From Nitrosopumilales archaeon (GTDB lineage Archaea > Thermoproteota > Nitrososphaeria > Nitrososphaerales > Nitrosopumilaceae): 42,673 bases of DNA. Under the pieces are notes generated by a model. The model saw only the letters and a program-made list of their open reading frames with translations. It did not search any database and was not told where the DNA came from. Positions 9,220-17,869 of the stretch are shown piece after piece (positions within the stretch are counted from its first letter, which is position 1; every line of letters begins with the position of its first letter). The position numbers and the translations under genes were made by a program. The DNA is taken from contig OMIR01000064.1 in the NCBI GenBank assembly GCA_900299125.1, forward strand, positions 1-42,673, in the 5' to 3' direction.

Positions 9220-10530
9220 ATTTTCATCTTCTTTTACATATTTTCGTTGTTGAGGTAGCATGAGATACACACATGCACCTCCACACATTGTACAAGGCAC
9301 ATTATTGCCAGTATGTTGGCCGGTTCGGTTATGGATTCTAGCTGCCTCTTCAGGATCAATTGATAGTGCAATTTGTTTTTCCCAATCAAGTGTTCGTCTA
9401 GCTTCAGTCATTTTTGTATCCCATATGATTGCCTTTTCACGTAATTTTACTAGATCCCCTGCATGAGCTGCAATTCGGTATGCGATTAATCCTTGTCTGA
9501 CCTCATTTGCATTTGGTAGTGCCAAGTGTTCTGCTGGCGTCAAATAGCATAAAAGATCAACTCCTTCACTAGCAGCAATTGCTGCACCTATTGCACTAGA
9601 TATGTGATCATAACCAGAGGCAATATCAGTAACAAGTGGACCTAGAACATAATACGGCACATCACCAATTAGAGATTTTGCCAGTCGTACGTTTGCAGCT
9701 ACCTCATTTAGTGGGACATGGCCTGGTCCCTCAACCATGACTTGAATATCATGTTCATGTGCTTGCTTTGTTAGTCGTGAAATATTGATCATTTCCTGAA
9801 CTTGGAGTTCATCATGTGAGTCTAGAATTGAACCTGGGCGAAGAGCATCGCCAAGACTAAATGTTACATCGTATTTTTTTGCTAATTCTATCAAATAATC
9901 ATAATGTGTAATGTATGGATTTTCCTTGTCGTATTTTAGCATCCATGCCGCAGTTATTGTACCTCCTTTACTTACAACTCCACCATATCTCTGAACTTTG
10001 AGAATTCTCTTTGCTATTTCTTTAGTTATGCCCGAGTGAATTGTAGTATAATCAACGCCGTCTTTAGCGTTATTTTCAAATGCTTTTAGAAAGTCATCCT
10101 CGGTTATATCAAGTGGATTTTTGTGCTTTTCAACACCGTAATTGTATGCCTCATAGATTGGCACCGTACCAAAGGTAATCGGTGCTGCTTCCAATAATGC
10201 GCGTCGGATATTTCCTACATCCCCTCCATCAGAGAGGTCCATTATAGTATCGGCATGATGTTTGACTGCAATCTGAGCCTTTTCAATTTCTTCATTTAGA
10301 TCAACTTTTAGTGTTGAAGTTCCAATGTTGACATTAACTTTGGTTTTTAGTCCCTTGCCAATTCCAACTCGATGAACTCTCTGCGGTCTAACATTATTGG
10401 CAGGAATTATAATTGAACCTGTAGATATCCTTGCTCTAAGCCACTCGGGAGTAATTCCCTCATCATTAGCTACCTGCTTCATTTCATCAGTAATGATACC
10501 ACGGCGGGCAGCAGATAGCTGAGTTGTCAT
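9202..10530 (-). CDS. thiC: Phosphomethylpyrimidine synthase ThiC
   Basis: A radical-SAM enzyme that rearranges aminoimidazole ribotide to HMP phosphate, the thiamine pyrimidine. At 442 residues it is the shorter ThiC form without the long bacterial N-terminal extension. Typical segments are GTVPIYEAYN, DYTTIHSGIT, SLGDALRPGS and VEGPGHVPLNEV. The C-terminal cluster cysteines are at 413, 416 and 420 (CTMCGGAC). This is CX2CX3C, one residue shorter than the CX2CX4C of E. coli ThiC. The gene is divergent from thiDN and overlaps the Nudix gene end to end. Confidence 0.96.
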   Translation of the reverse strand: MTTQLSAARRGIITDEMKQVANDEGITPEWLRARISTGSIIIPANNVRPQRVHRVGIGKGLKTKVNVNIGTSTLKVDLNEEIEKAQIAVKHHADTIMDLSDGGDVGNIRRALLEAAPITFGTVPIYEAYNYGVEKHKNPLDITEDDFLKAFENNAKDGVDYTTIHSGITKEIAKRILKVQRYGGVVSKGGTITAAWMLKYDKENPYITHYDYLIELAKKYDVTFSLGDALRPGSILDSHDELQVQEMINISRLTKQAHEHDIQVMVEGPGHVPLNEVAANVRLAKSLIGDVPYYVLGPLVTDIASGYDHISSAIGAAIAASEGVDLLCYLTPAEHLALPNANEVRQGLIAYRIAAHAGDLVKLREKAIIWDTKMTEARRTLDWEKQIALSIDPEEAARIHNRTGQHTGNNVPCTMCGGACVYLMLPQQRKYVKEDENLQQIE

Positions 10531-10538
10531 ATCATAAC

Positions 10539-10551
10539 TAGACAGAGTCTA
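10539..10551. promoter_or_regulatory. Small inverted repeat in the thiC/thiDN divergent promoter
   Basis: TAGAC-AGA-GTCTA is a perfect 5-base inverted repeat. It sits between the thiC start (10530) and a TTTAAAT TATA-like element on the minus strand at about 10551-10558. It would overlap the thiC transcription start and could be an operator. Arms this short arise by chance in AT-rich DNA, so this is only a candidate. The 93-base region holds no visible TPP riboswitch. Confidence 0.25.
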
Positions 10552-10623
10552 AATTTAAACAATAGGCAGAATTTGCTTAATTTTACAAATACTATAATTC
10601 AGAGATTTTTACATTAACTAATA

Positions 10624-11922
10624 ATGAATATTTTAGCAATAGGTGGTTCAGATCCTTCATCTGGAGCTGGCATACAATCAGATATTCTAGCAGCAAGAGA
10701 ATTAGGTGCTAATTGTTTCTCAGTTATTACAGCAATAACTGCACAGAATTCCAAAGAATTCATTCATGCAGAAGATGTTTCTGCAAAATCAATTCAGTTA
10801 CAAATTGAGTCCATTTTTTCAGATTTCGATCTGAGTGTGATTACAATCGGAATGGTTCACAATACACCCACAATCAAAGCAATTCATGCCAAATTAAAAA
10901 ACACAAAGATCCCAATAGTAATTGACCCAGTAATAAAATCAACTACCGGTGGAATATTATTAAAAAACGACTCTATTACTATGTTTAAAAAATTATTAAT
11001 TCCTCTTTGTCACACAATAACTCCAAATGTTTTAGAGGCAGAAATTATTTCTGGGCAAAAAATTAGAAAATTTTCTGATTTAATTTTAGCGGCAAAAAAA
11101 ATTCGAAATTTGGGGGCAAAAAATGTGATAATCACTGGACATTTATTTGAGAGAGGACACATTAGTGATTTCGTATTTGATGGTACACGACAGGAATCTA
11201 TTTCAGGAAAAAAAGTCTCTGGAAAAAATCATGGAAGTGGATGTAATTTTGCAATCGCTTTATCAATATCTATTGCAAGGAAAAAAAATATCTTCGAGTC
11301 AACAAGATTTGCAAAAATTTTTACTTATAATGCAATTAAAAATTCAATACATCTTGGAAGAGGAGTAAAAATCACAAAACCTAATTCAGATAAAAATCAT
11401 TTAGAGCTAGAAGAATCCATAAGAAAATTTAAGGAATTAAAGCAGATACAGAATCATATTCCTGAATGTCAGACTAATTTCGTATTTGCCAAAAAGAGTC
11501 CAAAGACTGTTGAAGATGTATTAGGTGTTTCAGGTCGGATTGTAAAGGCTGGAAATCAGGTAATTGTTGCTGGAAATCTGGAATATGGAGGGTCAAAACA
11601 TGTTGCTAATGCCGTAATTACCATTGGAAAAAAATTTCCAATAATAAGATCTGCTATTAATCTCAAATATGACGAGTCAACTCTCAAAGAATTTGCAAAA
11701 TTAAAGTTTAAGATTTCTAGCTATAATCGATTCAAAGAACCAAGATCACTTAGAACAAAAGAGAATTCTTCCATAGTTTGGGGAATAAATCAGGCAATTG
11801 AGAATTTTTCTTCTCCTCCAGACATAATTTTTCATAAAGGAGATTTTGGAAAAGAGCCAATGATTCTAATATTTGGCAAAACGCCTTCAGACGTATTAGA
11901 GAAACTGAAAAAAATTATCTAG
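10624..11922 (+). CDS. thiDN: ThiDN: HMP/HMP-phosphate kinase fused to ThiN thiamine-phosphate synthase
   Basis: Residues 1 to about 250 are a ribokinase-fold ThiD that phosphorylates HMP phosphate. They contain AIGGSDPSSGAGIQ at 5-18 and the anion-hole segment KNHGSGCNFA near 202. Residues about 270-432 are a ThiN domain (VLGVSGRIVKAGNQVI, EYGGSKHVANAV, PPDIIFHKGDFGKEP), which couples the pyrimidine and thiazole phosphates in place of ThiE. The pair therefore follows ThiC directly in the pathway, and the genes are divergent neighbours. ThiN domains can also be regulatory in some archaea. Here the kinase fusion favours an enzyme. Confidence 0.95.
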   Translation: MNILAIGGSDPSSGAGIQSDILAARELGANCFSVITAITAQNSKEFIHAEDVSAKSIQLQIESIFSDFDLSVITIGMVHNTPTIKAIHAKLKNTKIPIVIDPVIKSTTGGILLKNDSITMFKKLLIPLCHTITPNVLEAEIISGQKIRKFSDLILAAKKIRNLGAKNVIITGHLFERGHISDFVFDGTRQESISGKKVSGKNHGSGCNFAIALSISIARKKNIFESTRFAKIFTYNAIKNSIHLGRGVKITKPNSDKNHLELEESIRKFKELKQIQNHIPECQTNFVFAKKSPKTVEDVLGVSGRIVKAGNQVIVAGNLEYGGSKHVANAVITIGKKFPIIRSAINLKYDESTLKEFAKLKFKISSYNRFKEPRSLRTKENSSIVWGINQAIENFSSPPDIIFHKGDFGKEPMILIFGKTPSDVLEKLKKII

Positions 11923-11980
11923 TCAGTACAAAGATCTTTCTGTAATTGTGCATAAATACTCGATATTTTTGTATAATTTT

Positions 11981-12682
11981 ATGAAAGCAGTAATTTTAGC
12001 TGGAGGTTTAGGAACAAGACTTCAACCATATACAACATTTTTACCAAAACCAATGCTGCCACTGGGTGAAAAGCCACTTCTAGAACATCTCATTGACTGG
12101 TTAAAGCTCAACAAGGTAGATGAAATTATTCTGTGTGTGAGTTATTTGAGAAAAACAATTGAGGATTATTTTGAGGATGGTGCAAGATTTGGAGTCAAAA
12201 TTGAATATGCCGTTGCAGATAGGCCACTTGCTACAGCAGGTCAGTTAAAGACGGCAGAGACATTTGTCGATGATACTTTTGTGTGTGTTTATGGCGATTC
12301 AATCTTTAATTTTGATCTTAAAAAAATGATTTCTCAACACAAATCCAAAAAATCATTTATCACAATGAGTTTACATGAATACAAGACTAATCTAAAGTAC
12401 GGAGTAATTGAGACAAACAAATCAGGAAAGGTGACAGCGTGGAATGAAAAGCCAGAGATCAAGGCAAATATCAACATCGGCTGTTACGTAATGGAGCCAG
12501 AGGTATTTTCCTATATTCCTCAGACAAAGCCTTACGGTATGGATGATGTCATAAAAAAAGCACTAGTAAAAAAGAAGGATATTGGCAGTTTTATCACCAA
12601 AAATGGTTTTATCGACATTGGCGATAAGGCATCTTACAAAAAAGCATACCAAGAATTTAGAGAAAAGCTTGGCAAGATTTAA
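11981..12682 (+). CDS. Sugar-phosphate nucleotidyltransferase
   Basis: A 233-residue NTP_transferase-fold protein that would join a sugar 1-phosphate to an NTP. It starts with the nucleotide-binding signature AVILAGGLGTRLQPYT and the FLPKPMLPLGEKPLLEH segment, and has VCVYGDSIFNFD with the metal-binding Asp. An in-frame GTG at 11948 would add 11 residues. ATG 11981 places the motif at residue 2, as in the family. The four-base-type overlap with a Gna1-like acetyltransferase suggests an amino sugar nucleotide, but the base and sugar cannot be read from the sequence. Confidence 0.9.
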   Translation: MKAVILAGGLGTRLQPYTTFLPKPMLPLGEKPLLEHLIDWLKLNKVDEIILCVSYLRKTIEDYFEDGARFGVKIEYAVADRPLATAGQLKTAETFVDDTFVCVYGDSIFNFDLKKMISQHKSKKSFITMSLHEYKTNLKYGVIETNKSGKVTAWNEKPEIKANINIGCYVMEPEVFSYIPQTKPYGMDDVIKKALVKKKDIGSFITKNGFIDIGDKASYKKAYQEFREKLGKI

Positions 12683-13116
12683 TGTCCAAAATAACTATAA
12701 GAAAAATCACTGAATCAGATCTTGATAGTGGTTTTCTAGACTCATTAGAATCTCTGCGTAGTGTGGGGAAATTAGAGAAATCCAAAGCCATTCAAATTCT
12801 CAGAGATATTACCAAAAATCCAGATCATGTGATTTTTGTAGTAGAGTATGAGAAAAAGATAGTAGGGTCTACAACACTCTTAATTGAGCAAAAATTCATT
12901 CATGAAGGCGGCAAGGTAGGCCATATTGAGGATGTTGTAATTTCAAAAGAATTCCAATCAAAAGGAGTAGGCGTAAAGTTAATTCAAGAAGTGCTTGAAT
13001 ACGCCAAGGCCCAAGGATGCTACAAGACGATTTTGGACTGTGGAGATAATGTCAAGCCATTTTATGAGAAAATGGGTTTTGTTTTACATTCTAATGGAAT
13101 GCGATTTAATCACTAA
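12682..13116 (+). CDS. GNAT acetyltransferase resembling glucosamine-6-phosphate N-acetyltransferase (Gna1)
   Basis: The 144-residue protein resembles eukaryotic Gna1, which acetylates glucosamine 6-phosphate with acetyl-CoA. Shared features are GHIEDVVIS at 80-88, the CoA-binding QSKGVG at 92-97, GCYKTILDC at 112-120 and the FYEKMGF ending. It shares one base with the upstream nucleotidyltransferase stop. Together they could make an N-acetylated amino sugar nucleotide. Specificity is inferred from motif likeness and context only. Its stop overlaps the convergent membrane-protein gene by 4 bases. Confidence 0.85.
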   Translation: MSKITIRKITESDLDSGFLDSLESLRSVGKLEKSKAIQILRDITKNPDHVIFVVEYEKKIVGSTTLLIEQKFIHEGGKVGHIEDVVISKEFQSKGVGVKLIQEVLEYAKAQGCYKTILDCGDNVKPFYEKMGFVLHSNGMRFNH

Positions 13117-13544
13117 AAGAATTCCTTTATTGGTCGCTTTTTTGTTCTCAGTAAGAAAGCACCAGACGCCATTATTGCCACAGATATAACCATGAATAAT
13201 TGCGGTAAAATTCCTACAATGTAAATCCTATAATTGCTATCAATTCTACTAATTGTGGAGTTTGCGACAAACATTCCAATTAACAGAATAATTCCACTAC
13301 CAATCAAAATCAAACCCACTTGTCTTGAACCATATCGTTTTGACATAATGAATGCAGTTCCTGCCATAACAGATGCTGGGGCAGCGCCAATTGAAATATA
13401 CATTAGCAATTTTGCTTCTGGTTCAGTTTCTACATTAGGATTTGTTAGATAATTGTAAAAAACATTAATTTCTCCAGTAAACATTGCAAAAAGTCCTATA
13501 GCTGCAATTGCAATGTATTTTTCTATTCCTACCATACCATACAA
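13113..13544 (-). CDS. Four-helix membrane protein of unknown function
   Basis: I do not recognise a family. The 143 residues hold four likely transmembrane segments at about 7-25, 46-67, 75-94 and 107-132, and end with the basic tail LRTKKRPIKEFF, which should lie in the cytoplasm. An Asn/Glu-rich stretch lies between helices 1 and 2. There is no obvious catalytic motif. ATG 13544 and ATG 13535 are both usable starts. It is convergent with the Gna1-like gene and shares stop bases with it. Confidence 0.75.
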   Translation of the reverse strand: MYGMVGIEKYIAIAAIGLFAMFTGEINVFYNYLTNPNVETEPEAKLLMYISIGAAPASVMAGTAFIMSKRYGSRQVGLILIGSGIILLIGMFVANSTISRIDSNYRIYIVGILPQLFMVISVAIMASGAFLLRTKKRPIKEFF

Positions 13545-13568
13545 AAATAATTTTAGATAAATAAATGG

Positions 13569-14585
13569 TTAGATTATGCCAACTAGGCCAGCAAGTTCTT
13601 TTCTGCATGAGGCACCAAGTTGTTCTGCTGCCATCTCGGGAGTAATTGAATTCAAAAATATTCCATAACCACGTTCAAGGCCTGACCATGCCGAGGTTAG
13701 CGGATATACTTCAATGTGCCAATGAATCTGTCTACTGTTTTTCTTCTCTGGAGATAGATGAAATGCCAAATTATAGGATACATTCTTGAGAGAATTTGAT
13801 AATCCTCCAAGAGTCGCACGTATGATCAGTGACAAGTCATTGATTTCCTTTTGAGTGATTTTTGAAAAGCTAGTGGTATGTTTTTTTGGGCATATCCAAA
13901 ATTCATACGGATGTGATGGAGCCCATGGGCAGAATGCAAGGAATCCTTCCGTTTGTAGTACTTGCCTAGGTCCGCCAGTCTCAGTATTGACAATTTGGCA
14001 TATTGGGCAGGCACCCTTTTCATTGACTATTCTATGAGATGATTCCGCTTCAGCATCAATGAGAGGAGGAATTGTTGAAAATGTTACCATGTTAATGTGT
14101 GGATGCGATATGAGACTACCAGCCTCTTTTCCATGGTTTACATAAATTGAAACATAAGTTACGCCTCGTTGGGTGTATAACCAACGCAGTCTATCCTGAA
14201 TTACAACCAATATGTTAGACCATTGTTCAACAGGTATGGTGGCTAAACTTTCCTTGTGTTTTTCAGAGGCTACAACAACATAATGATATCCATATGCTGG
14301 TTCTGAATATAGAGGTCTATCACTGTAAGAGTTTTCAGCAGTAATTGATACTGCGGAATTTTTACTTTCAAAGACTCTAACGGTCCAATCTTCTACATAA
14401 TTATCCTCCGAATCTTGCAATCTTTGTAACATGCCATCTTTGGCAACAAGGGATAGTAATGATGGATTAGTCATGGATTCATTTCCAGGACAAAAAGAGC
14501 ATTTTTTTGATTCGTCAACTTTGTCATTATTTTGAGACATTATAACAAATCTTTCCGAGATGTAGTCCTTTCTCATGCTCCCCAT
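13569..14585 (-). CDS. galT: Galactose-1-phosphate uridylyltransferase-like (HIT superfamily) protein
   Basis: The protein resembles GalT, which swaps nucleotide between UDP-sugar and sugar 1-phosphate through a nucleotidyl-histidine. Features are the start MGSMRKDYISERFVI, zinc-type CSFC, the active-site SHPH segment, a second CPIC pair at the start of the C-terminal half, and HWHIEVYP near the end. ADP-glucose phosphorylase-like activity is possible. ATG 14585 is preferred over TTG 14600 because it aligns with the family and lies about 25-30 bases after a TTTTATCA element at 14608-14615. Confidence 0.85.
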   Translation of the reverse strand: MGSMRKDYISERFVIMSQNNDKVDESKKCSFCPGNESMTNPSLLSLVAKDGMLQRLQDSEDNYVEDWTVRVFESKNSAVSITAENSYSDRPLYSEPAYGYHYVVVASEKHKESLATIPVEQWSNILVVIQDRLRWLYTQRGVTYVSIYVNHGKEAGSLISHPHINMVTFSTIPPLIDAEAESSHRIVNEKGACPICQIVNTETGGPRQVLQTEGFLAFCPWAPSHPYEFWICPKKHTTSFSKITQKEINDLSLIIRATLGGLSNSLKNVSYNLAFHLSPEKKNSRQIHWHIEVYPLTSAWSGLERGYGIFLNSITPEMAAEQLGASCRKELAGLVGII

Positions 14586-14697
14586 ATTCGATATTATCAA
14601 TATGCGTATGATAAAACCTTTTCAGAGATCGCAGTTTAATTTTTTAGCAGCTTAAAGTTTAAAGTGAACTTTGAATGAATTTCAAAAAGGGGAAAAT

Positions 14698-15978
14698 TTG
14701 TCATCAAATTCCAAAGTGAAAATGATTTATGTTTTACTTGATGGTGTTGGAGACTTGCCACATCCAGATTTAAAAAATACGACCCCACTTGATTATGCAA
14801 ATACCCCAAATCTAGACAAAATGACTAGAAACGGAGTCATGGGAGAGGTAATTTCAGTTGGAAAGGGTATTGCTCCAGAATCAGATATTGCTGTTTTTAA
14901 CATGTTAGGGTACAAGTTCCAGCATTCAGAATATGCTGGTAGAGGAGTAATAGAAGCAATCGGTACAGGAATTGATTTTAAGGATGGCGACCTTGCGCTG
15001 AGAGGAAATTTTGCCACATTGGATGATTCAGAAATCATAATAGACAGACGAGCAGGACGTAAAATCGAAAAAGAGGATGCATTAGAAGTATCCAAAGAAA
15101 TTGAAAAAAAGATAAAATTCTCAGAACCTGGAGCAACAGTTGTAGTAGTCCCTACTATTGGACACAGGGTAGTAGTCAGAATAAGATGTGAGGGAAAGCA
15201 ACTATCATCAGAAATTAGCAATACGGATCCCGCATATTCCAGAGTAGACGGAATGGGTATTGCAAAAGCAGTAGGAGATTATCTCAAAATTGAGAGATGT
15301 CTACCACTAAATCAACTACCCAATTCTGAACTAACAGCAAAGCTGGTTAACGAGTTTACAGAACAATCATTGATAATTTTACGAAACAGTGAAACAAACA
15401 AGAGAAGAAAATCTCAGGGCAAAAAACTTCTCAACTCAATTTTACTACGTGATGCAGGTAACCACTATCCAAAGGTAGTTCCAATTAATGACTTGTATTC
15501 AATGAAGTTTTCTTGTATAGTAGATATGCCAGTTGAAATTGGCATATCAGAAGTTCTCAAAATGAGAACATTTAGTGCAGGAGGTCTTACAGATTATGAA
15601 GAAAAAGCTCGAATAGCTGCCAAAGCAATGGAAACAGAAAATGCCATCTATGTTCATCTCAAAGGTCCTGACGAATTCGGTCATGATGGAGATGCAATTG
15701 GAAAAATGAAAAACATTGAAGAAATTGATCGAAGATTCTTTGGGACTTTGCTAGATAATATCGATACCAGTAAAGTTGCGATTGTTGTTTCTGCGGATCA
15801 TTCTACCCCATGCATCAACAAGGGTCACTCTGATGATCCAGTACCTGTCTTAGTTTCAGGAGACATGGTAAAAAGTGATAACAGTGCCAGATATACTGAA
15901 AAAAATGCCAAGATTGGAAGCATAGGACTACTAGAAGGAGCTCAGGTAGTAAAAACCGCTATTCAACTAGTCACATAG
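14698..15978 (+). CDS. apgM: 2,3-bisphosphoglycerate-independent phosphoglycerate mutase, archaeal type
   Basis: It interconverts 3- and 2-phosphoglycerate in glycolysis and gluconeogenesis. This alkaline-phosphatase-superfamily protein has the metal-binding YVLLDGVGDLPHP start, PESDIAVFNMLGY with the nucleophile Ser, the GPDEFGHDGD segment and SADHSTPC near the end. The frame opens at TTG 14671, but TTG 14698 has a strong AAGGGG ribosome-binding sequence 7 bases upstream and gives MSSNSKVKMIYV, so I choose it (426 residues). The stop overlaps the DUF309 gene by 8 bases. Confidence 0.93.
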   Translation: MSSNSKVKMIYVLLDGVGDLPHPDLKNTTPLDYANTPNLDKMTRNGVMGEVISVGKGIAPESDIAVFNMLGYKFQHSEYAGRGVIEAIGTGIDFKDGDLALRGNFATLDDSEIIIDRRAGRKIEKEDALEVSKEIEKKIKFSEPGATVVVVPTIGHRVVVRIRCEGKQLSSEISNTDPAYSRVDGMGIAKAVGDYLKIERCLPLNQLPNSELTAKLVNEFTEQSLIILRNSETNKRRKSQGKKLLNSILLRDAGNHYPKVVPINDLYSMKFSCIVDMPVEIGISEVLKMRTFSAGGLTDYEEKARIAAKAMETENAIYVHLKGPDEFGHDGDAIGKMKNIEEIDRRFFGTLLDNIDTSKVAIVVSADHSTPCINKGHSDDPVPVLVSGDMVKSDNSARYTEKNAKIGSIGLLEGAQVVKTAIQLVT

Positions 15979-16534
15979 TAAATAACAATATTTTTTTAGA
16001 ATTTCTAATCATATCCAGTTTTTCTCTAATCATGTCAACATTGATTCCATAATACATACCAGTAGAGTCTTTTAGCTTTTCACTTGCCCTATCCAAAACG
16101 GAAAGACAGATCGAATTTTCACTCTTTTGAAAATGAACCAGGGCAGCAGCAATTAGAATTATTGCCTGAACTAGAATTTTTTCCTCTCCATAGCATTTTT
16201 TCCAAACGCCTTCCAAGACTTCATGAGCTTCCCAGAATCGTTCATCATTAAAATACATTATACCTTTCTTGATTGCATCCTCTTTTGGAATGTGTTCTTC
16301 AAAAACTAGTCTAGCATGATCTAGAGGAGCAATTGGCTTTAATTTTTTTACAAGTTCATCGAGTTTAGATTTTTGAATTGACACATCGAATTCCACATAT
16401 TTTGTTGAAACTCTGCAATCACGAATAATACAATCTTTGCCAAGATTTCTAGCTTCAGACAAGAGATGGCCAGTCTCTGATGGAGAAAATCCTATGTTTT
16501 TCAAATGAAGCATGTATCTATCCATAATTGACAA
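15971..16534 (-). CDS. DUF309 family protein
   Basis: The C-terminal two thirds matches the DUF309 pattern: RFWEAHEVLEGVWK around residue 95, with the His and Glu typical of the family, followed by the helix ILVQAIILIAAALVHFQK. This is an all-helical domain of unknown biochemical role. The N-terminal 80 or so residues (MDRYMLHLKNIGFSP) look like a separate small alpha/beta domain. The gene is 187 residues long and convergent with apgM. Family membership is fairly sure and function is unknown. Confidence 0.82.
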   Translation of the reverse strand: MSIMDRYMLHLKNIGFSPSETGHLLSEARNLGKDCIIRDCRVSTKYVEFDVSIQKSKLDELVKKLKPIAPLDHARLVFEEHIPKEDAIKKGIMYFNDERFWEAHEVLEGVWKKCYGEEKILVQAIILIAAALVHFQKSENSICLSVLDRASEKLKDSTGMYYGINVDMIREKLDMIRNSKKILLFTM

Positions 16535-16609
16535 TGATTGAATTTTCTTAAATCTCTTAGGGACGTTTTAGTATTAGTTTATATGAAATAAAAAAACGTG
16601 CAAGAATAC

Positions 16610-16957
16610 ATGTCTATGCAAGTAGTAAGCGACGTAAATAATACATTTCTTTCAAGACGAGAAATTGTATGTGAGTTCCCAGGACTGGCAGGAAAGCTAA
16701 AAAAACTAGATGCCGCAGACATGATTGCAAAGCAATTCAAACTTGACGGCAAGGTAATAATTCCAATATCTATGAAGAGTCATTCAGGAAGACCTACTGT
16801 ACGCGGAACTTTCTATGTTTATGATAATGAAGATTTGGCAAAAAAGCAAGTAAATCCAACTATTTTCAAAAGAATTGACAAGATCAAAGCAGCAATTGCT
16901 GCTGCAGCTCCAAAAGAAGAGACTACTGAAGAAAAACCAGCTGAGGCCAGCTCATAA
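16610..16957 (+). CDS. rps24e: Small ribosomal subunit protein eS24
   Basis: A ribosomal protein shared by archaea and eukaryotes. FLSRREIVCEF near the start and SHSGRPTVRGTFYVYD in the middle identify S24e. The Ala/Glu/Pro-rich tail (APKEETTEEKPAE) is a flexible end. A TATA-like TTTATATG at about 16576-16583 places transcription start near 16603, so ATG 16610 (or 16616) is favoured over the in-frame GTG at 16598. The stop overlaps the rps27ae ATG by one base, so the two are cotranslated. Confidence 0.95.
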   Translation: MSMQVVSDVNNTFLSRREIVCEFPGLAGKLKKLDAADMIAKQFKLDGKVIIPISMKSHSGRPTVRGTFYVYDNEDLAKKQVNPTIFKRIDKIKAAIAAAAPKEETTEEKPAEASS

Positions 16958-17136
16958 TGGCAGGAAAAAAAGAGAGCTCCAAGACAACGGGTGTTTCAAC
17001 ATATTACAAAATTGCAGGCGATAAAGCAACTAAAACTAGAAAAATTTGCTCTAGATGCGGTAAGGGCGTTTTCATGTCAGAACACAAGAATAGAAGAACT
17101 TGCGGCAAATGCGGTCTGACTGAGTTTAATCAGTAG
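16957..17136 (+). CDS. rps27ae: Small ribosomal subunit protein eS31 (S27ae)
   Basis: A 59-residue zinc-ribbon ribosomal protein. Translating from the ATG that overlaps the S24e stop gives MAGKKESSKTTGVSTYYK, then two Cys pairs (CSRCGKG and CGKCGL) around a FMSEHKNRRT linker, ending in EFNQ. The S24e-S27ae order is standard in archaea. In eukaryotes the homologue is fused to ubiquitin, and no ubiquitin-like part is present here. Its last 7 bases overlap the convergent HExxH gene. Confidence 0.95.
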   Translation: MAGKKESSKTTGVSTYYKIAGDKATKTRKICSRCGKGVFMSEHKNRRTCGKCGLTEFNQ

Positions 17137-17837
17137 AGTTTTTTCTTTCTCAATTTTGATTCCCTAGATTCATACTCTGATATTTTTTGTAATAAATGAG
17201 GGTCTAGTGTTACCTTGGAGAGTAACTCTGCAGAAATCTTTACGGTGTTTGCATCTAAAGATACATTTGTGATAGGCAATTGTTTTGCAATCCAATTTTT
17301 TTCAGTCTTATCCTCCAATTTATAGTCTTTAAATCCAGTAGGAAATTTTTTTGTGATATGTGTTAGGAGTGTTTGATCAGAGAAAACAGCACGAGGTTCA
17401 AAAAGTCTCGTATTATCTGCATAAGTACTCTCAAAGAGATTTGATGATATTTCATCTGATAGTAATTCCATTTTAGATATTTTACGAATTAATTCTATGT
17501 AATGTAAGAATTCATGTGCCAAAATAGCATGAATTGTTCCCTTTAGTCCAAATGCAACAAGAGGTGCTGAAATCTGAATAACTACTTGAAATTTTTCTTC
17601 AAAGACAACAGGAATGGTTCTAGCAAATAAAATTCCGAATTGAAATGACATATCAGAACTATTTGTTAGGATGGCGGATGGCTCTACATAGGAAATTGGA
17701 TATTTGGCTCCAGAAGCTTTCTCAATACGTTCAATTCCTGAAACTACAAGTTCAAATCTGTCAGATATTGTATCAAAGATCTCTTTTGGAAGAGTACCAT
17801 TCTGATAAGACTCTCTAACTTTGACTAGCTGATCCAT
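17130..17837 (-). CDS. Conserved-looking protein with an HExxH zinc-protease motif
   Basis: I do not recognise a named family. The 235-residue protein has HEFLH at 108-112 inside a hydrophobic helix (GTIHAILAHEFLHYIEL), the classic zinc-binding motif of metallopeptidases. A downstream acidic stretch (LLSDEISSNLFESTYAD, 125-141) could give the third ligand. There is no signal peptide or clear membrane helix, so it should be cytoplasmic. It lies between S27ae and Pus10, perhaps cotranscribed with Pus10 and SRP54 on the minus strand. Proteolytic activity is inferred from the motif only. Confidence 0.75.
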   Translation of the reverse strand: MDQLVKVRESYQNGTLPKEIFDTISDRFELVVSGIERIEKASGAKYPISYVEPSAILTNSSDMSFQFGILFARTIPVVFEEKFQVVIQISAPLVAFGLKGTIHAILAHEFLHYIELIRKISKMELLSDEISSNLFESTYADNTRLFEPRAVFSDQTLLTHITKKFPTGFKDYKLEDKTEKNWIAKQLPITNVSLDANTVKISAELLSKVTLDPHLLQKISEYESRESKLRKKKLY

Positions 17838-17869
17838 GAGTTGATTTCTATTTTCACGTGTAAAAAGTC

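Noticed and set aside
10531-10623. A thiamine pyrophosphate riboswitch between thiC and thiDN
   Set aside because: The 93-base region lacks the conserved CTGAGA and related core segments, and both genes have leaderless-type promoters.
11147-11368. A 73-residue + strand frame inside thiDN
   Set aside because: It lies wholly within the ThiD domain in another frame and shows no recognisable features.
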